Source: Salinivirga sp035268865 (GTDB lineage Bacteria > Bacteroidota > Bacteroidia > Bacteroidales > Salinivirgaceae). From it: a stretch of DNA of 64,000 nt. Below are positions 34,855 through 42,888 of the stretch, piece by piece. The notes below the pieces were generated by a model. It did not search any database, had not been told where the DNA came from, and saw only the letters and a list, made by a program, of their open reading frames with translations. How positions within the stretch are numbered: the first letter of the stretch is position 1; each line of letters opens with the position of its first letter. The DNA lies in contig NZ_DATFKB010000191.1 of the NCBI RefSeq assembly GCF_035268865.1, forward strand, positions 1-64,000. Reading direction: 5' to 3'. The translations under genes and the position numbers were made by a program.

Positions 34855-35646
34855 TTACGTTGAAAACAGGCGGGTTTCAAATAAAGCCATAATATTTCGT
34901 AGCGCTTTTTGCCTTACATCATACGTATAATCATTTATTTTAGCTATTGGCAATACACCTGGCGAAGTTCCGGTAATGAATGCTGCATCAAAATCAGCTA
35001 ATTCATCAATATGCACATTGCGATATTTTACAGGATATTTGTGTTTTTTTAAAATATGCAGTACCACTTTGCGGGTTATCCCAGGAAGTACCTGTTCATC
35101 TGGCGCAGTATAAAAAGTATTGTGGATTATGAAAAAAATATTGCTTTTGCTGCCCTCGGTAATACAGCCATTTTTACTGACATATATGGCTTCAAAAATG
35201 TTGTTTTGCTTTATAAATGTACCTACAGCAGCTCTTAAATCTGTAAACTTGATCTTGGCATTCGGATTTTCACGCATGGCTTTGTAGAGCATAGTATTTA
35301 CTCCATTTTCATACTCTTCTGGCAAGGGCCAGTAATGCGGAATAAATCTAACACTCCAGTCATCAGCAGCATTGGCAACAAGTTCAATGTTGCCATTTTC
35401 AATCTGATTGGCTGCTATTAATTGGTTTATACCTTTTTGAATTGTGGTAAACGTAGGAAGTTCTGCGGCGGTAAGATGCGCAGACCCTTGAAGCCTGACC
35501 AGGTGTGCTTCAATAAAAACAGGCTTCCCGTTTAACACGCGCAAAACTTCATAAATGGAGCATCCGTTTTTGATAAATTCCGTTTTAAATCTTTCTGCAG
35601 GTTTAATCAACCCGTTTATAACACAATATTTTCCTCTGATAACCAT
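34855..35646 (-). CDS. Class IV PLP-dependent aminotransferase family protein
   Basis: A fold-type IV PLP enzyme, in the group of branched-chain aminotransferase, D-amino acid transaminase and 4-amino-4-deoxychorismate lyase. Visible are the N-terminal GCSIYEVLRVLNGKPVFIEAHLVRL and the cofactor phosphate region GCITEGSKSNIFFI and QVLPGITRKVVLHIL. The catalytic lysine falls around the DLRAAVGTF-preceding KIKFTD stretch. The substrate is open; the short length (263) and EAHLVRL suit either the lyase or an aminotransferase. I chose the ATG that follows the stop codon of the acyltransferase as TAATATG, one base apart; another ATG five codons upstream overlaps that gene. Confidence 0.85.
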   Translation of the reverse strand: MVIRGKYCVINGLIKPAERFKTEFIKNGCSIYEVLRVLNGKPVFIEAHLVRLQGSAHLTAAELPTFTTIQKGINQLIAANQIENGNIELVANAADDWSVRFIPHYWPLPEEYENGVNTMLYKAMRENPNAKIKFTDLRAAVGTFIKQNNIFEAIYVSKNGCITEGSKSNIFFIIHNTFYTAPDEQVLPGITRKVVLHILKKHKYPVKYRNVHIDELADFDAAFITGTSPGVLPIAKINDYTYDVRQKALRNIMALFETRLFST

Positions 35647-35647
35647 A

Positions 35648-36973
35648 TTAACCTTTACCAATCAAAGATTCTACTTTTTCAATCACAATATTGCGAGCTC
35701 TAAGCAGCTCTGGCTTTTTAAGGGATTTGATAAACCACTTTGCCTTAAGGTAATACCAATAAACCAGTCGCCAAATTTTCAAACTGAGTACTCCGGACAA
35801 TATGGTCATGATAAATACGATTAAAGCTGTTTTAGGCGGATGGGCTGAAAACAGGTAAATAAATATACCTAAAAGGAGCAAAAAGAACTGAACTATGTAA
35901 AGCACATACCTGAAAGATGTTCTGAACTGAACATCTTTTATTTTTTTATTGACAAAAACGATAGGCCAGTACCATAAGGCACCATAAATAATTGTTCCGG
36001 GTATAGCCAGAGGTACCAGTAAGAAAGATAATAAAGCACCTGCAAATGACATGGCCGAGGGTTTTTTGGCCAGTATTTCATGGGGTAAACCATGGGCTTT
36101 TTGATCCAACACCTCAGCAGATTCTACCATCTGTTTAAATTCATTTGAATCTTCTGCTACGGCCTTGTTTAGTACTTTAGCCGCATCCCGTTGAGAATAG
36201 AACCGCACTTTTTGTGCCTCTGCATTATTTCCACTGTGCTTATTTTCGGCATAAACAGCTGATGCTAATAAGCAGGCGTCGTAATATTTTTCGCTCTCAA
36301 TGTGTATAATATGTTCCTGTAGCGATTTACGCAAATGCTGTGTGATGCTGTTGAGTGCTTTCTGCGAATTGTTTTTGTACTCTTCCATGTAGGGTTTAAG
36401 AGGGAAGGGCTCTCCAAATACCACAGTTAACCTGCTGAAAAAAGTATCATAAGCAGTATAATCAATAGCTGTGGGGACAATTTGCAGATCTACCTGTTCA
36501 TCACCATTAATTTCGGTCATAAAAGCAATACGCCCAAAGCCCTTTTTTAAGGGACGCAGACGTTTGGCTCCGTAATGATTGCCTTCAGGCAAAATAACCA
36601 GTCCGCGTTTGTTCGATAAAACCCTTACCGTATGGTCAAAAGTTTCCTGGTTGTTTTTCAGATTGTCGAAACCATCGCGGATACGATAAATAGGTAGAAT
36701 TTTCAGAAAATATAGAATAGATGCAACTGCTTTTTGTTTGAAAATGTCACTGCGTGCCAAAAATACCAGGGGTTCCTTCTTTGCAAATAATACAGCCATT
36801 GCATCCATTAAGGCGTTTTGATGGTTAGGGGTAATAATGGATGGCTTTTCCTGCTTTTTTTGCGGACGGTTAATTACATAAAACTCTCGATAAATAAGAT
36901 TATGTATGGCTTTTGCAATTTGATAAGTTATCCAGTACGGAAATGTGTATTTTTCGATTTTTTTCTTCCCCAT
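35648..36973 (-). CDS. PlsC-like glycerolipid acyltransferase with C-terminal membrane helices
   Basis: The N-terminal half is a PlsC-type acyltransferase with the HX4-5D motif NHQNALMD (His51, Asp57) and the PEGNHYG glycine motif near 130, which binds the glycerol phosphate. It probably acylates a lysophospholipid or glycerol-3-phosphate at the inner membrane. The C-terminal half (about 295-415) has several hydrophobic helices (FAGALLSFLLVPLAIPGTIIYGALWYWPI and YVLYIVQFFLLLLGIFIYLF, given here as FAGALLSFLLVPLAIPG and IVQFFLLLLGIFIYLF), which the basic PlsC enzymes lack. Length (441) is larger than PlsC (about 240). It is followed directly by the class IV aminotransferase gene. Confidence 0.88.
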   Translation of the reverse strand: MGKKKIEKYTFPYWITYQIAKAIHNLIYREFYVINRPQKKQEKPSIITPNHQNALMDAMAVLFAKKEPLVFLARSDIFKQKAVASILYFLKILPIYRIRDGFDNLKNNQETFDHTVRVLSNKRGLVILPEGNHYGAKRLRPLKKGFGRIAFMTEINGDEQVDLQIVPTAIDYTAYDTFFSRLTVVFGEPFPLKPYMEEYKNNSQKALNSITQHLRKSLQEHIIHIESEKYYDACLLASAVYAENKHSGNNAEAQKVRFYSQRDAAKVLNKAVAEDSNEFKQMVESAEVLDQKAHGLPHEILAKKPSAMSFAGALLSFLLVPLAIPGTIIYGALWYWPIVFVNKKIKDVQFRTSFRYVLYIVQFFLLLLGIFIYLFSAHPPKTALIVFIMTILSGVLSLKIWRLVYWYYLKAKWFIKSLKKPELLRARNIVIEKVESLIGKG

Positions 36974-37020
36974 AGTGACTTAATTAGTTGGTTTCTAATT
37001 ATTTTATATCTATCAGTTTA

Positions 37021-37974
37021 CTACGATTCAAAACGGATTGGTGTTTTCCGCCAAAAATGTGCCATGGTTAATCCGGCAATTATGTGCCAAATTCCCCACC
37101 AGGCAGCTATGTAGGCCATGGCACCGACTTCAAGTTCTGGTGGAAATATTTTTGGATTAAAAATTAACACAAGGGCCAGCCCTGAGTTTTGTATACCTGT
37201 TTCGATAGATACTGTGCGCCAATTAATTTGCTTGAGGCGTGTAAATTTTGCCAGATAAAAACCTGAAGTTAATGCAATCAGATTGTGAAAAAAGACAATA
37301 AGGGTTACCCACTCAAAATGTTTTATAAAATGGGTGAAATTGTTTGAAAAAGCTACCGCAATAAAGCCAATAAAAGCAAGTATAGAAAATGTTTTAATTG
37401 GCTTAATAATTTTTTTTGTAAACTCAGGGAAATATCTTGAAAATTGCAAGCCTGCTATAAGTGGTATTCCTAAAATTATGAAAACCGTTATGAACATCTG
37501 AACAGGGTCGATGGTAAGGGGTTGGACCAGGTCAGAATGTTTCTCTGCGTAATTTATAAACATGTTACCGTAAAAGGCAAAATTTATGGGTGTAAGTATA
37601 ATGGCACCAAGACTTGAAATACCCGTCAGACTAACAGATAGTGCTGCATTTCCTTTTGCAAGGTGAGATATGAAGTTCGATATGTTACCCCCCGGGCATG
37701 AGGCTACCATTATCATTCCAAGGGCGACGCCAACAGTTATGAAGTCGCTAATTAGCAATGAAAACAAGAAGGTGAGGGCAGGCAACATTATAAATTGCGA
37801 GAAAAAACCGATAATGGCGCTTTTGGGCTTTTTAAATATTTCCTTAAAATGTTGAGGCTTAATTTCCAGTGCTACGCCAAACATAACAAATGCCAATACC
37901 AGATTAAGCACAAAAAGTCCCTGGCTGTTAAAATTCAACTCTAACTGATCAAGAAGTAAAAGTTCCTCATGCAT
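37021..37974 (-). CDS. Bile acid:sodium symporter family (BASS) transporter
   Basis: An inner-membrane sodium-coupled transporter of the BASS/ASBT family with nine to ten transmembrane helices across 317 residues. The two crossing unwound-helix motifs are recognisable as CPGGNISNFISHLAKGNAALSVSLT (about 91-115) and ETGIQNSGLALVLIF near 260, which form the sodium and substrate sites. The substrate is not known; bacterial members carry pantoate, pyruvate or other organic anions. Its start codon overlaps the end of rimO by 8 bases, so the two are translated from one message. Confidence 0.9.
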   Translation of the reverse strand: MHEELLLLDQLELNFNSQGLFVLNLVLAFVMFGVALEIKPQHFKEIFKKPKSAIIGFFSQFIMLPALTFLFSLLISDFITVGVALGMIMVASCPGGNISNFISHLAKGNAALSVSLTGISSLGAIILTPINFAFYGNMFINYAEKHSDLVQPLTIDPVQMFITVFIILGIPLIAGLQFSRYFPEFTKKIIKPIKTFSILAFIGFIAVAFSNNFTHFIKHFEWVTLIVFFHNLIALTSGFYLAKFTRLKQINWRTVSIETGIQNSGLALVLIFNPKIFPPELEVGAMAYIAAWWGIWHIIAGLTMAHFWRKTPIRFES

Positions 37975-39262
37975 AGTTTGTTACCTTTCCAAAAAGTTCA
38001 TAAGCTTCGGCACCCGTAATTTTTATATCATAAAAAGCTCCAACCTTAAGTAATTCACCATTCTCAATTATAATTTCTCCATCTACCTCAGGGGAATCAA
38101 ATTCGCTTCTTCCATAACCCACAGTATCCTCTTTCCGGTCAATAATTACACGTAAGGTTTGCCCAACCATTGCTGTATTTCGCTCAAGAGCAATTTCATG
38201 CTGTACCTCCATCAATTGTTCTAAGCGTTGTTCTTTAATCTCTTCAGATACATCATCTTTTAAATGATCATAGGCATAGGTATATTTCTCATGCGAATAC
38301 GGAAAGGCACCCAACCGGTCGAATTTTGCTGTACGGACAAATTCGAGTAATTGCTCAAAATCTTGCGTGGTTTCACCAGGGAAACCCACCATCATTGTGG
38401 TTCGCAGGGCAATACCAGTCACCTTATTTTTTATGTTTTGAATGAGTTGTGCTGTTTTTTGGCTGTTGTGACCGCGTTTCATTGCTTTGAGTACATTGTC
38501 TGAAATGTGTTGAACCGGTATGTCGAGGTAGCGACAGACCTTTGGATTTGCTTGCATTTCATCAAATAAATCTTCAGGAATCCCCACAGGATACGCATAA
38601 TGGAACCTGATCCATTCAATTCCTTCAATTTTTGAAAGCATTTGTACTAATCCGGTAAGAGTAGGGCCTTGTTCCAGGTCCTGGCCATAGTAGGTCAGAT
38701 CCTGTGCAATGAGTATAAGTTCTTTAACGCCTGTCTTTGCAAGAAACTCAGCTTCTTTTACAAGTTTTTTGGCTGGTACTGATTTATAGTTTCCGGTAAT
38801 TACAGGAATGCTGCAAAAGGCGCATTTGCGATGACAGCCTTCTGAAATTTTTAAATAGCTAAAATGGGACGGGGTAGAGATTACCCGCTCATGGTCATAA
38901 TCCTTATAGTGTTTGCCCTGTAAAGCACTTAAAATGGCTTTAAAATCATATTTCCCGAACCAGCCATCAACTTCGGGGATCTCTTTTTTGAGTTGTTCCT
39001 TAAAAATTTGTGTTAAGCAACCAAAAACCCCTACAAAACTTTCGGGATGCTTATTTTTTAGCGTAACAGCTTCAAGTATGGTATCAATAGATTCTTGTTG
39101 GGCATCGTGTATAAAGCCACAAGTGTTAATTAATGTATAGTCGTGCAATTCCGGATGATCGTATACAACTCTATAGCCATTGGCTTGTAATTGGCGAGCC
39201 AGGTGTTCGCTATCGACAAGGTTTTTTGCACAACCCAGATTTATGATATTGACTTTCTTCAA
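37967..39262 (-). CDS. rimO: Ribosomal protein S12 methylthiotransferase RimO
   Basis: A radical SAM enzyme that adds a methylthio group to the conserved aspartate of ribosomal protein S12. The N-terminal MTTase domain carries the three auxiliary-cluster cysteines (Cys11 in LGCAKN, Cys48 in TCGF, Cys82 in GCLT). The radical SAM motif is CHRKCAFC (143, 147, 150). Beta strands after it include VGFPGETTQDFEQLLEF, and a C-terminal TRAM domain (about 370-430) binds the substrate. The LGCAKNLVDSE start is characteristic of RimO as opposed to the tRNA enzyme MiaB. It lies 50 bases after ftsY. Confidence 0.95.
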   Translation of the reverse strand: MKKVNIINLGCAKNLVDSEHLARQLQANGYRVVYDHPELHDYTLINTCGFIHDAQQESIDTILEAVTLKNKHPESFVGVFGCLTQIFKEQLKKEIPEVDGWFGKYDFKAILSALQGKHYKDYDHERVISTPSHFSYLKISEGCHRKCAFCSIPVITGNYKSVPAKKLVKEAEFLAKTGVKELILIAQDLTYYGQDLEQGPTLTGLVQMLSKIEGIEWIRFHYAYPVGIPEDLFDEMQANPKVCRYLDIPVQHISDNVLKAMKRGHNSQKTAQLIQNIKNKVTGIALRTTMMVGFPGETTQDFEQLLEFVRTAKFDRLGAFPYSHEKYTYAYDHLKDDVSEEIKEQRLEQLMEVQHEIALERNTAMVGQTLRVIIDRKEDTVGYGRSEFDSPEVDGEIIIENGELLKVGAFYDIKITGAEAYELFGKVTNYA

Positions 39263-39312
39263 TTTGTCTAAAGTTGAAAATGAAACAGCGGGATATTATT
39301 CGTTCGCTTTCA

Positions 39313-40260
39313 CTAGCTGAAGAGAGAATCTACAAACTCTGTTTTATTAAAAATTTGTAAATCTTCCATTTTTTCGCCAATTCCAATGTATTTCACTGGC
39401 ACTTGTAATTGATCTGAAACACCAATTACAACGCCACCTTTCGCAGTTCCATCGAGTTTAGTAATAGCCATTGCTGTAATTTCAGTGGCTTTGGTAAATT
39501 GTTTGGCCTGTTCGAAAGCATTTTGACCTGTAGATCCATCCAAAATGAGCAAAATCTCATGCGGTGCATCGGGGATTACTTTCTGCATCACACGCTTTAT
39601 TTTAGAGAGTTCATTCATCAGGTTTACTTTATTGTGCAGGCGGCCTGCAGTATCAATGATTACCACATCTGCATCCTGCTTTTGTGCAGAGGCTACAGTG
39701 TCGTAGGCTACAGACGCAGGGTCGGAGCCCATTTTTTGTTTGATCAGCGGCACATCCACTCGTTGACTCCAAATTTCCAACTGATCAATTGCAGCTGCAC
39801 GGAAAGTGTCGGCAGCACCGATGATGACTTTCTTTCCATTCTCTTTGTATTTATGAGCCAGTTTACCAATGGTTGTGGTTTTGCCAACACCATTCACACC
39901 TACTATCATTATTACATAAGGTTTTTTACCCTCGGGTAACTCCCAGGTGTTCTGGCTTTTATGTTCTGTTTCGGTAAGCAGACCCGTGATCTCTTCACGC
40001 AAAATCTGATTCAATTCAGAGGTAGAGGTATATTTGTCTTTTGAAACACGCTCTTCAATTCGCTCAATAATTTTAAGGGTTGTATTGACACCTACGTCAG
40101 ATGTAATCAGTACTTCTTCCAGTTGGTCCAAAACATCATCGTCAACCTTTGATTTTCCAACCACAGCTCTCGACAGCTTCTGGAAAACACTCTGCTTTGT
40201 TTTAGATAAACCCTTATCGAGATTCTGTTTTTTATCTTTTGAAAATATTCCCATCTTCAT
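39313..40260 (-). CDS. ftsY: Signal recognition particle receptor FtsY
   Basis: The membrane-targeting GTPase that docks SRP-ribosome complexes at the Sec translocon. The N domain (about 30-100) is followed by the G domain with GVNGVGKTTT (121-130), DTFRAAAIDQLE, the closing-loop QKMGSDPASVAYD, DTAGRLHNK and TKLDGTAKGGV. The usual long acidic A domain is missing; the N-terminus is only a short basic start (MGIFSKDKKQNLDKGLSK), typical of the phylum. An alternative start two codons later (MGIF) is likely, at 40254. A hairpin terminator separates it from the ribosomal protein group just upstream. Confidence 0.96.
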   Translation of the reverse strand: MKMGIFSKDKKQNLDKGLSKTKQSVFQKLSRAVVGKSKVDDDVLDQLEEVLITSDVGVNTTLKIIERIEERVSKDKYTSTSELNQILREEITGLLTETEHKSQNTWELPEGKKPYVIMIVGVNGVGKTTTIGKLAHKYKENGKKVIIGAADTFRAAAIDQLEIWSQRVDVPLIKQKMGSDPASVAYDTVASAQKQDADVVIIDTAGRLHNKVNLMNELSKIKRVMQKVIPDAPHEILLILDGSTGQNAFEQAKQFTKATEITAMAITKLDGTAKGGVVIGVSDQLQVPVKYIGIGEKMEDLQIFNKTEFVDSLFS

Positions 40261-40298
40261 TTGTCATTTAAGCCGTGCAATTTAGCAATATTTCCTAT

Positions 40299-40330
40299 AA
40301 AAAAAAAGGCCTGTCAAATGCAGGCCTTTT
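40299..40330 (-). terminator. Terminator after the rpmB-rpmG-DUF4295 group
   Basis: On the minus strand, AAAAGGCCTG pairs with CAGGCCTTTT across a 7-base loop and runs into a long T stretch (plus-strand halves 40304-40313 and 40321-40330). Confidence 0.85.
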
Positions 40331-40351
40331 GAGATATTGAATGTATTGTCG

Positions 40352-40507
40352 TTACTTTTTTGAGAAGAAATCTTTAACGTGCTCGTTATTCACAATTCCT
40401 TCTTTGAATTGATATGCACCACTTTTTGGTGATTTTACCATTTTAATAACTTTGGCAAATTCTTTTCCTGTCCCCGACTTAAGGGTTGCAACTACTTTCT
40501 TAGCCAT
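40352..40507 (-). CDS. DUF4295 family small protein
   Basis: Translating the minus strand gives a 51-residue basic protein beginning MAKKVVATLKSGTGKEFAKV and ending FFSKK. It matches, from memory, the small DUF4295 family that follows rpmG in many Bacteroidota. The start codon is 6 bases from the rpmG stop, so it is translated with the ribosomal proteins. Its function is unknown; size, charge and position suggest a ribosome-associated protein or assembly factor (inference). It has no metal-binding motif or membrane segment. Confidence 0.9.
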   Translation of the reverse strand: MAKKVVATLKSGTGKEFAKVIKMVKSPKSGAYQFKEGIVNNEHVKDFFSKK

Positions 40508-40513
40508 ATCTTA

Positions 40514-40699
40514 TTATTTTATTTCTCTGTGTAAAGTTACTTTTTTGAGTACTGGGTTATACTTTTTTAACTCAATACGATTAGGTGTGTTCTTACGATT
40601 TTTAGTCGTAATGTAGCGCGATGTACCTGGTTTTCCGCTATCTTTATGTTCAGTGCATTCTAATATTACCTGCACACGATTTCCTTTCTTCTTTGCCAT
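40514..40699 (-). CDS. rpmG: 50S ribosomal protein L33
   Basis: A component of the large ribosomal subunit near the E site. The protein starts MAKKKGNRVQVILECTEHK and ends NPVLKKVTLHREIK, the common L33 pattern, with TSRYITTKNRKNTPNRIELKKY in the middle (shown here only in part). Only one cysteine is present, so this is the zinc-free form. Length (61) is normal. It lies 16 bases after rpmB and 6 before the DUF4295 gene, in one transcript. Confidence 0.97.
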   Translation of the reverse strand: MAKKKGNRVQVILECTEHKDSGKPGTSRYITTKNRKNTPNRIELKKYNPVLKKVTLHREIK

Positions 40700-40715
40700 G
40701 ACTGACCTCCCTCAA

Positions 40716-40958
40716 TTAATATTTTGTAATGTATCCTTTTTCTTTTGCCTCATTCAACGCTGTTGCAAGGCCTTTTTTATTAATTACGCGCAGTCCGTTA
40801 GCAGAAACACGCAAAGTGATCCATCTTTTCTCTTCCGGATGAAAGAAGCGCTTTTTCAACAGGTTGGGATAGAATTTTCTCTTCGTTTTCGTATTAGAGT
40901 GCGAAATGTGGTGTCCAACCATCGGTCTTTTTCCTGTAATCTGACAAACTCTCGACAT
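40716..40958 (-). CDS. rpmB: 50S ribosomal protein L28
   Basis: A component of the large ribosomal subunit. From the ATG chosen here the protein is 80 residues: MSRVCQITGKRPMVGHHISH at the start, then the FYPNLLKKRFFHPEEKRWI stretch and VSANGLRVINKKG near the end. The frame stays open 27 codons upstream, but that extension has a hydrophobic start and no L28 homology pattern, so MSRVCQ is the real start. It is followed by rpmG after 16 bases. Confidence 0.96.
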   Translation of the reverse strand: MSRVCQITGKRPMVGHHISHSNTKTKRKFYPNLLKKRFFHPEEKRWITLRVSANGLRVINKKGLATALNEAKEKGYITKY

Positions 40959-41056
40959 CTTTCTATTTTTTTTAATTCTTTTTCTAAATCGGTGTGCAAA
41001 TGTCATGATAATAAATGAATAAATCAAATATTTTTTCAAGAAATTAGCAATTTAAA

Positions 41057-41089
41057 CTAAGAAAAGCACATTTTTTAACTTTTTCTTAG
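41057..41089 (-). terminator. Weak hairpin at the end of cinA
   Basis: CTAAGAAAA (41057-41065) pairs with TTTTCTTAG (41081-41089). It straddles the cinA stop codon and is followed on the minus strand by TTTAAATT. The A/T-rich stem and short T run make it at best a weak or partial terminator before rpmB. Confidence 0.35.
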
Positions 41090-42319
41090 CCAATCGATCA
41101 TGTTGTACATGGCTACTGTAGCGGTTCTCTCCATGTTTACCATGCGATCGTGGGTGAAAAGAAAACTTTGTGCATGTACTTCGCCCTCCAGGTAAAATCC
41201 TATCCAAACTGTACCTACCGGTTTTGTTTCGGTGCCGCCATCCGGGCCTGCAATTCCGGTAGTGGAAATTGCATAATTTGTATTAAGCGCTTTAGCTGCT
41301 CCAATGGCCATTTCTTTAGCCACAGCTTCGCTTACAGCACCATGTTTTTCAAGTGTTGCCGAATTCACACCGAGTTGCTTTTCTTTAGCCTCATTGCTAT
41401 AGGCAGTAATTCCGCCTTTTAAGTACGCTGAAGCCCCTGCCACGGAGGTTATTCTGTGGCCTAGCAAACCGCCGGTACAACTTTCTGCCACCGATATTGT
41501 TTTGTTGTTGTCTTTTAATATTTTACCCAGAGTAAATTCAACCTTTTCTTTGCCTTCTGCTATAATTTGGGAACCCAGAATTTCGTATAGTTTTTTTGCC
41601 TGTAAATTTATATTATGTGTATGATTCACCTGGTTTTTCAATCTGAGTCTTATAACACCTGGTGAGGGCAGATAGGCAAGCTCAAGTGATTCCGGCAGAT
41701 CGTTTTCCCACTGTTCAAGTTTGTTTGCCAGTTCACTTTCGGGATATCCAACTACGTGAAAAGTTCGATAGGCATGTGCTTCCAGTACAAAATGTTTGTG
41801 CAGTTCTGCCATTACTTTATGTTCAAACACGTGTTTCATTTCAAAGGGTACGCCGGGCATTGAAACAATGAGCGTGCCTGATTTATTAAACATTTGAATG
41901 GGAGCTGTGCCAATAGGGTTACGTAAAACCGTTGCTTTATCAGATACCAGGGCCTGAGCTTTATTATTCTCTGTCAGTTTTAAATACCCCCTTTTTTTTA
42001 CAATAAAAGCTTTTATATCATCAAGCACCGATTCATTTAATACCATTTCTCCATTGAAATACGCATTTAGTGCAAATTTTGTGCGGTCATCATTTGTGGG
42101 ACCAAGCCCGCCTGTTAATAAAACCAAATCAGTTGTGGCTATTGCATCATCAAGTGTTTGCTGTATATGTTCGGGTTGGTCGCTAATGCTTCTTATTTCC
42201 TTTACTTCAAACCCTGCATGAAAAAGGTAGTCTGCCAACCATGCCGAATTGCTGTCCACAATCTGACCAATGAGTATCTCGTCTCCGATGGTGATGATAG
42301 ATGCTGAGTATCGAGCCAT
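41075..42319 (-). CDS. cinA: CinA family protein (competence/damage-inducible, NMN deamidase domain)
   Basis: The N-terminal half (about 1-170) is a MoaB/MogA-like domain with GDEILIGQIVDSNSAWLA and LTGGLGPTNDD, the ADP-ribose pyrophosphatase type of COG1058. The C-terminal half (about 255-414) is the CinA/PncC domain with VAESCTGGLLGHRITSVAG, the catalytic-site serine region and STTGIAGPDGGTETKPVGTVW. Together these recycle pyridine nucleotide by-products; in some bacteria CinA is also linked to competence. The length (414) matches the bifunctional form. It follows the UPF0316 gene after 3 bases, so it belongs to the lptD-UPF0316-cinA run. Confidence 0.94.
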   Translation of the reverse strand: MARYSASIITIGDEILIGQIVDSNSAWLADYLFHAGFEVKEIRSISDQPEHIQQTLDDAIATTDLVLLTGGLGPTNDDRTKFALNAYFNGEMVLNESVLDDIKAFIVKKRGYLKLTENNKAQALVSDKATVLRNPIGTAPIQMFNKSGTLIVSMPGVPFEMKHVFEHKVMAELHKHFVLEAHAYRTFHVVGYPESELANKLEQWENDLPESLELAYLPSPGVIRLRLKNQVNHTHNINLQAKKLYEILGSQIIAEGKEKVEFTLGKILKDNNKTISVAESCTGGLLGHRITSVAGASAYLKGGITAYSNEAKEKQLGVNSATLEKHGAVSEAVAKEMAIGAAKALNTNYAISTTGIAGPDGGTETKPVGTVWIGFYLEGEVHAQSFLFTHDRMVNMERTATVAMYNMIDWLRKS

Positions 42320-42322
42320 GTG

Positions 42323-42886
42323 TTATCGTTTAATTTTGAGTATGCGCCTGCGGAATGTGCTCGGGCGGTTTACGGGGAAAACGCCATATTGTGCGTTTCT
42401 TATATCCTCCACCGTGTAAAATGCAGAGGGGTTGTATTGCTGAATAATGCTTTGCACCTGTTGCAGCTTTTTTCTTTTTAAGATAATGTAGATAACATTC
42501 ACTTTTGAAAATTTTCCTTTGGCATCAATTTCGGTCACACCATAACCTTCTTTATAGAGTGCACTAACTAATGGTGTAGTGTCTTTCTGTGTAATGATCC
42601 GAAATACAAGGGTTCCGATGGCCAGTCGCTCTTCAAGGAGCATCCCAATATAGTTACCTGCAGCAAAACCACCGGCGTATGCAATGTAGCAAACCCAGTT
42701 ATCGAGGTTTTGCAGGATCTCACCCATGGCCAGAATCCAAATAAGCACCTCAAAGAAGCCCAACAAGGGGGCCAGTAAACGGTTTCCGCGCGAAACTATG
42801 ATGATGCGAATTGTACCAATACTCACATCCAAAATGCGTGCTACAAAGATTAGAGCAGGCAGAATTACATAAGTATACCATTCCAT
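42323..42886 (-). CDS. UPF0316 / DUF2179 membrane protein
   Basis: A small inner-membrane protein with three transmembrane helices (about 6-24, 37-56, 64-82) followed by a cytoplasmic domain. The N-terminal DVSIGTIRIIIVSRG motif and GFFEVLIWILAMGEIL are typical of UPF0316. The C-terminal DUF2179 part (about 95-165) begins with FRIITQKDTTPLVSALYKEGYGVTEIDAKG (shown here by its ends, FRIITQKD and YGVTEIDAKG), a ligand-binding-like fold. The function is unknown. It sits 2 bases after lptD and 3 before cinA, so the three genes are cotranscribed. Confidence 0.88.
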   Translation of the reverse strand: MEWYTYVILPALIFVARILDVSIGTIRIIIVSRGNRLLAPLLGFFEVLIWILAMGEILQNLDNWVCYIAYAGGFAAGNYIGMLLEERLAIGTLVFRIITQKDTTPLVSALYKEGYGVTEIDAKGKFSKVNVIYIILKRKKLQQVQSIIQQYNPSAFYTVEDIRNAQYGVFPVNRPSTFRRRILKIKR

Positions 42887-42888
42887 AA

